Positions 3,248 to 6,116 of a stretch of 6,116 bases of DNA are shown in pieces; the first letter of the stretch is position 1, and each line of letters starts with the position of its first letter. Under the pieces are notes generated by a model that was not told the DNA's origin, searched no databases, and saw only the letters and a program-made list of their open reading frames with translations. Origin of the DNA: CAZIRO01 sp964541595. GTDB lineage: Bacteria > Acidobacteriota > HRBIN11. The stretch lies in the NCBI GenBank assembly GCA_964541595.1, contig CAZIRO010000162.1:1-6116 (forward strand). The letters run 5' to 3'. A program made the translations under genes and the position numbers.

Positions 3248-6116
3248 CTACAGGATTTCCACACATCCGGGACCGAAGATCTGCTCGATCTGTTCGATCA
3301 GCGCATCGCTCAGGCGTACCCGAAACGGCAGGGCCACGACGGTGGAAAATCGACCCGGTTTTTTCAATACGAGTTCCACTTCGGTCGTACCGGGCTGCTG
3401 TTGCAGCACGGACTGCAGGACGTCCGGTGCGTCCCGGGATGCGCCGACCAATCGGACGTGGATGCGCATCCGCCGTGCCAGTCGGGCACGGGCTTCGTCC
3501 AGGGTCCAGATCTCCTGAATCACGACACGGCGCACGCCCTCGTCGGCTTCCAGCACACCCTCGATCACCACGGGACACTCTTCGTGCAGCCGCTCACCGC
3601 AGGCGTCCAGGACCTGCGGGGGGATCCAGCCGTCAATACTCCCGGTCAGGTCTTCAAACTGTACGGTTGCGTAGCGAATCCCACGCCGACTTTTCCTGAT
3701 CTGGAGACGTGTGAGAATTCCCGCAAGCCGAATCGTGGCACCGTCCTGACCGGGTTCGAGGTCCTCCACGGTATGTTTTCGATAATGCACGAGTTCCGCC
3801 TCATATCGTTCACAGGGGTGTCCGGTCAGATATACCCCCAGCGCTTCTTTTTCGTACACGAGTTTCTGGATCTCGTCCCATTCCGGCTTGTCGGGCAACT
3901 CCAGCATGGCAGGAGGCGCGGTACGGTCATTTGTATATACCGGCATGAGCCCCGGCTGATGCGCATGCAGTACGTTCTGGCGTGCCAGCACATGCTGACG
4001 GCGGGCGGCATACTCCATAACGGTGTCGAGTGACTCCATCAGTGCACGTCGGGACAGCCCAAAGTCGTCCAGCGCACCGGCCTTGATCAGGGCCTCAATG
4101 GCACGACGGTTGGCCGCCCGGCTGTCGACCGATTCGACAAAATGGCCGATAGAAATGAACCGTCCGACACGCTGTCGTGCTTTCAGGATGGCACGAACGA
4201 CCGCGGGTCCGACGCCTTTGATTCCCGCGAGGCCGAACCGGATCGTGCGATCATCGATGACCGTGAAGTCCATATCACTCTCGTTGATACTCGGCGGCAG
4301 CACCTGAATGCCCATCTCCCGACACTCCCGCAGGTAGAGCACCAGTTCGTCGTGATGGTGCATGCGATTGCTCAATAGCGCTGCCATGTAATCGACGGGA
4401 TAATACGTCTTCAGATAGGCCGTCTGATAGGCAATGTACGCATATGCGGCACTGTGCGACTTGTTAAACGCGTATTCGGCGAACTTCGCAAGCGTTTCAA
4501 AGAGGCGTTCGGCCTTTTCTCGCGGGATGCCACGTGCAACCGCACCTTCGATGAATCGGGGCCGCAACCGGTCCATCTCGTGTTTCTTTTTTTTCGCCAT
4601 GGCCCGCCGCAGATTGTCTGCTTCCGCCATGGAAAACCCCGCGACTTCAGCGGCGATCTGCATCGCCTGTTCCTGATAGACAATGATGCCGTAGGTTTCC
4701 TTCAATATCGGTTCGAGTTGCGGCAGGTCGTAAGTGATCGCTTTGCGACCGTGCCGTCGGGCGATAACCTCATCGAGCATTTGCATCGGACCCGGCCGAA
4801 ACAGCGCGTTCAGCATGATGAGATCCTCAAACCGCTGAGGCTTGAACCGGCGCAGCAGGTCTTTCATTCCGGAACTTTCAAACTGAAAGATCCCGTTCGT
4901 ACGTCCCTCACAGAACAGTTCCATGACCTTCGGATCATCCAGGGGGATCTCGTTCAACGCGATGTGCTGCCCGGTTCGGCGGGCAATCCGCTGCAGGCAG
5001 TCGTCGATAATCGTCAGGTTCATCAACCCGAGGAAATCCATTTTCAGCAGACCCAGCCGTTCCAGACCGTTCATGTCGAACTGGGTAATGATTTCGTTCT
5101 CTTTGGAACGGCATACCGGCACGTAATCCGTCAGCCGACCCGGCGCGATCACGATGCCGGCGGCGTGGGTCCCGGAGTTCTTGGCCACACCCTCCAGTTC
5201 TCGCGCGTAGGCAAGCAATTTCTGGATCTCCGGCGACCCCCGTTCGGCGAGGTGTTTCAATTCCGGATCCGTCTGCAGCACCTGACGCAGTGTGATCCCG
5301 GGTCCGAGTGGTACCATCTTTGCGATGCGATCGACGTCCTTGAGCCCGATCCGGAGCACGCGCCCGACGTCCCGGATGGCGCCACGTGCGGCCATGGTCT
5401 GAAACGTGATGATCTGGGCCACACTCTCGTTTCCGTACTTCCGACGCACATAATCGATCACGCGATCCCGCTGGCGCGCGCAGAAGTCCACATCGATATC
5501 CGGCAGTGTGATGCGGTCGGGATTCAAAAACCGTTCAAACAGCAGGTCGTACTGCAGCGGATCAATATCCGTGATACCGAGCGCATAGGCCACGAGACTG
5601 CCCGCCGCGGACCCGCGACCGGGGCCCACGGGAATGCCGTTGCGTTTCGCCCAATCGATGAAATCCGCAACGATGAGGAAATACCCCGAAAACCCCATGG
5701 TACGGATCAGTTCCAGTTCGTACTGCAACCGCTGGTGATAGGCTTCCAGGGGCTTGCGCAGTCGCCCGTCACGTGCCATTCGTTCCAACCGGGGCAGCCG
5801 TTCGGTTTCAAATCGATGCCATACCTCCCTGACGAAATAAGAATCCAGGGTCTCACCCTCCGGAACCGGAAAATCCGGGAGTTTGTACACTTTCGGTGGC
5901 AACTCAAATTGACACTGTGCCGCAATGGTCAGCGTCCGGTCGAGGGCGGCTTCGATCTCACTCGCGGTCAATGCGACCCGGGACTGTTCCACCATCTGAT
6001 GCAACGCGGCAGCCATTTCTTCCCGGGATTTGATGTAGAACTCCGGTTCACGGAACCCCAGCGGGGTTTCCTCGGGGATCGGCGTATTCGTCTGGATGCG
6101 GACGCGAATGTCGTGC
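3248..6116 (-). CDS. dnaE: DNA polymerase III alpha subunit, C-terminal ~955 residues (5' end off the right edge)
   Basis: This is the replicative polymerase catalytic subunit. The visible part starts at HDIRVRIQT, about 200 residues into a typical ~1150-residue DnaE, so the PHP domain is largely outside. Counting from the internal Met codon at 6016: GPGRGSAAGSL (131-141); catalytic LPDIDVDF (171-178) and KMDFLG (D327), the three metal-binding aspartates; LFRPGPMQM (405-413); RRAMAKKKKHEM (470-481); FNKSHSAAYAY (517-527); helix-hairpin-helix FGLAGIKGVGPAVV (594-607); OB fold around 762-800; then the C-terminal domain ending EIL. QPGLM (687-691) may be the beta-clamp-binding pentapeptide, in place of the usual QxSLF form. 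There is no intein, frameshift or stop. It converges on rmd with four bases between the stop codons. It is DnaE type, not PolC, since there is no exonuclease insertion. Confidence 0.97.
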   Translation of the reverse strand, partial: HDIRVRIQTNTPIPEETPLGFREPEFYIKSREEMAAALHQMVEQSRVALTASEIEAALDRTLTIAAQCQFELPPKVYKLPDFPVPEGETLDSYFVREVWHRFETERLPRLERMARDGRLRKPLEAYHQRLQYELELIRTMGFSGYFLIVADFIDWAKRNGIPVGPGRGSAAGSLVAYALGITDIDPLQYDLLFERFLNPDRITLPDIDVDFCARQRDRVIDYVRRKYGNESVAQIITFQTMAARGAIRDVGRVLRIGLKDVDRIAKMVPLGPGITLRQVLQTDPELKHLAERGSPEIQKLLAYARELEGVAKNSGTHAAGIVIAPGRLTDYVPVCRSKENEIITQFDMNGLERLGLLKMDFLGLMNLTIIDDCLQRIARRTGQHIALNEIPLDDPKVMELFCEGRTNGIFQFESSGMKDLLRRFKPQRFEDLIMLNALFRPGPMQMLDEVIARRHGRKAITYDLPQLEPILKETYGIIVYQEQAMQIAAEVAGFSMAEADNLRRAMAKKKKHEMDRLRPRFIEGAVARGIPREKAERLFETLAKFAEYAFNKSHSAAYAYIAYQTAYLKTYYPVDYMAALLSNRMHHHDELVLYLRECREMGIQVLPPSINESDMDFTVIDDRTIRFGLAGIKGVGPAVVRAILKARQRVGRFISIGHFVESVDSRAANRRAIEALIKAGALDDFGLSRRALMESLDTVMEYAARRQHVLARQNVLHAHQPGLMPVYTNDRTAPPAMLELPDKPEWDEIQKLVYEKEALGVYLTGHPCERYEAELVHYRKHTVEDLEPGQDGATIRLAGILTRLQIRKSRRGIRYATVQFEDLTGSIDGWIPPQVLDACGERLHEECPVVIEGVLEADEGVRRVVIQEIWTLDEARARLARRMRIHVRLVGASRDAPDVLQSVLQQQPGTTEVELVLKKPGRFSTVVALPFRVRLSDALIEQIEQIFGPGCVEIL

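Noticed and set aside
3278..3302. Inverted GATC-containing repeat near the dnaE 3' end
   Set aside because: The stem is only about 4-5 bp with mismatches, lies inside codons for the conserved C-terminus, and has no T-run.
2984..4033. A 349-codon plus-strand frame crossing rmd and antisense to dnaE, and a 390-codon frame at 2346-3518
   Set aside because: They are shadows of the strongly conserved rmd and dnaE frames, with arginine/proline-rich or unrecognisable translations.
4468..4473. Possible DnaE intein or split site
   Set aside because: The sequence reads KFAEYAFNKSHSAAYA continuously. At the position where cyanobacterial DnaE has Y/C around its intein there is Y-A and no insertion.

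Overview
This window comes from a G+C-rich bacterial chromosome. It carries two housekeeping genes, each cut by a window edge, and a complete two-gene sugar-nucleotide cassette between them. The order is thrC (minus, 5' part only), a 649-bp repeat-rich intergenic region, gmd and rmd (plus), then dnaE (minus, C-terminal ~955 residues only). All four products read clearly from motifs: threonine synthase, GDP-mannose 4,6-dehydratase, GDP-4-keto-6-deoxymannose reductase and the replicative DNA polymerase III alpha subunit. I cannot place the phylum from sequence alone. The gene content is generic bacterial, and the intergenic repeats look like those I recall from environmental and uncultured bacterial genomes, which is weak evidence.

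Region by region: 1-625 is the start of thrC, with a candidate sigma-A-type promoter at 658-686. Positions 626-1274 hold no believable gene. They hold a dense mosaic of small repeats: four copies in both orientations of a ~24-bp G/C-rich motif, a string resembling a widespread intergenic repeat (accacggagacacggag), a G-quadruplex-forming tract, hairpins, and thirteen in-register 7-bp units. Two copies of the 24-bp motif form a perfect 23-bp inverted repeat that bounds a 225-bp unit. An 11-bp direct repeat lies next to both ends, so the unit looks like a non-coding MITE-type insertion. The region ends with a consensus-like promoter (TTGCCC-17-TATAAT) and a good ribosome binding site for gmd.

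Positions 1275-3243 hold gmd and rmd, paralogous extended short-chain dehydrogenases of 322 and 321 residues. Together they would convert GDP-D-mannose to GDP-4-keto-6-deoxy-D-mannose and then to GDP-D-rhamnose, a donor for cell-surface or S-layer glycans. rmd ends four bases before the convergent dnaE stop codon. dnaE occupies the rest of the window. It keeps its catalytic aspartates, its HhH and OB regions, and an intact, intein-free sequence at the site where cyanobacterial DnaE is split.

I saw no tRNA, rRNA, CRISPR array, transposase or defence gene, and no new enzymatic system. The most unusual material is the intergenic repeat mosaic.
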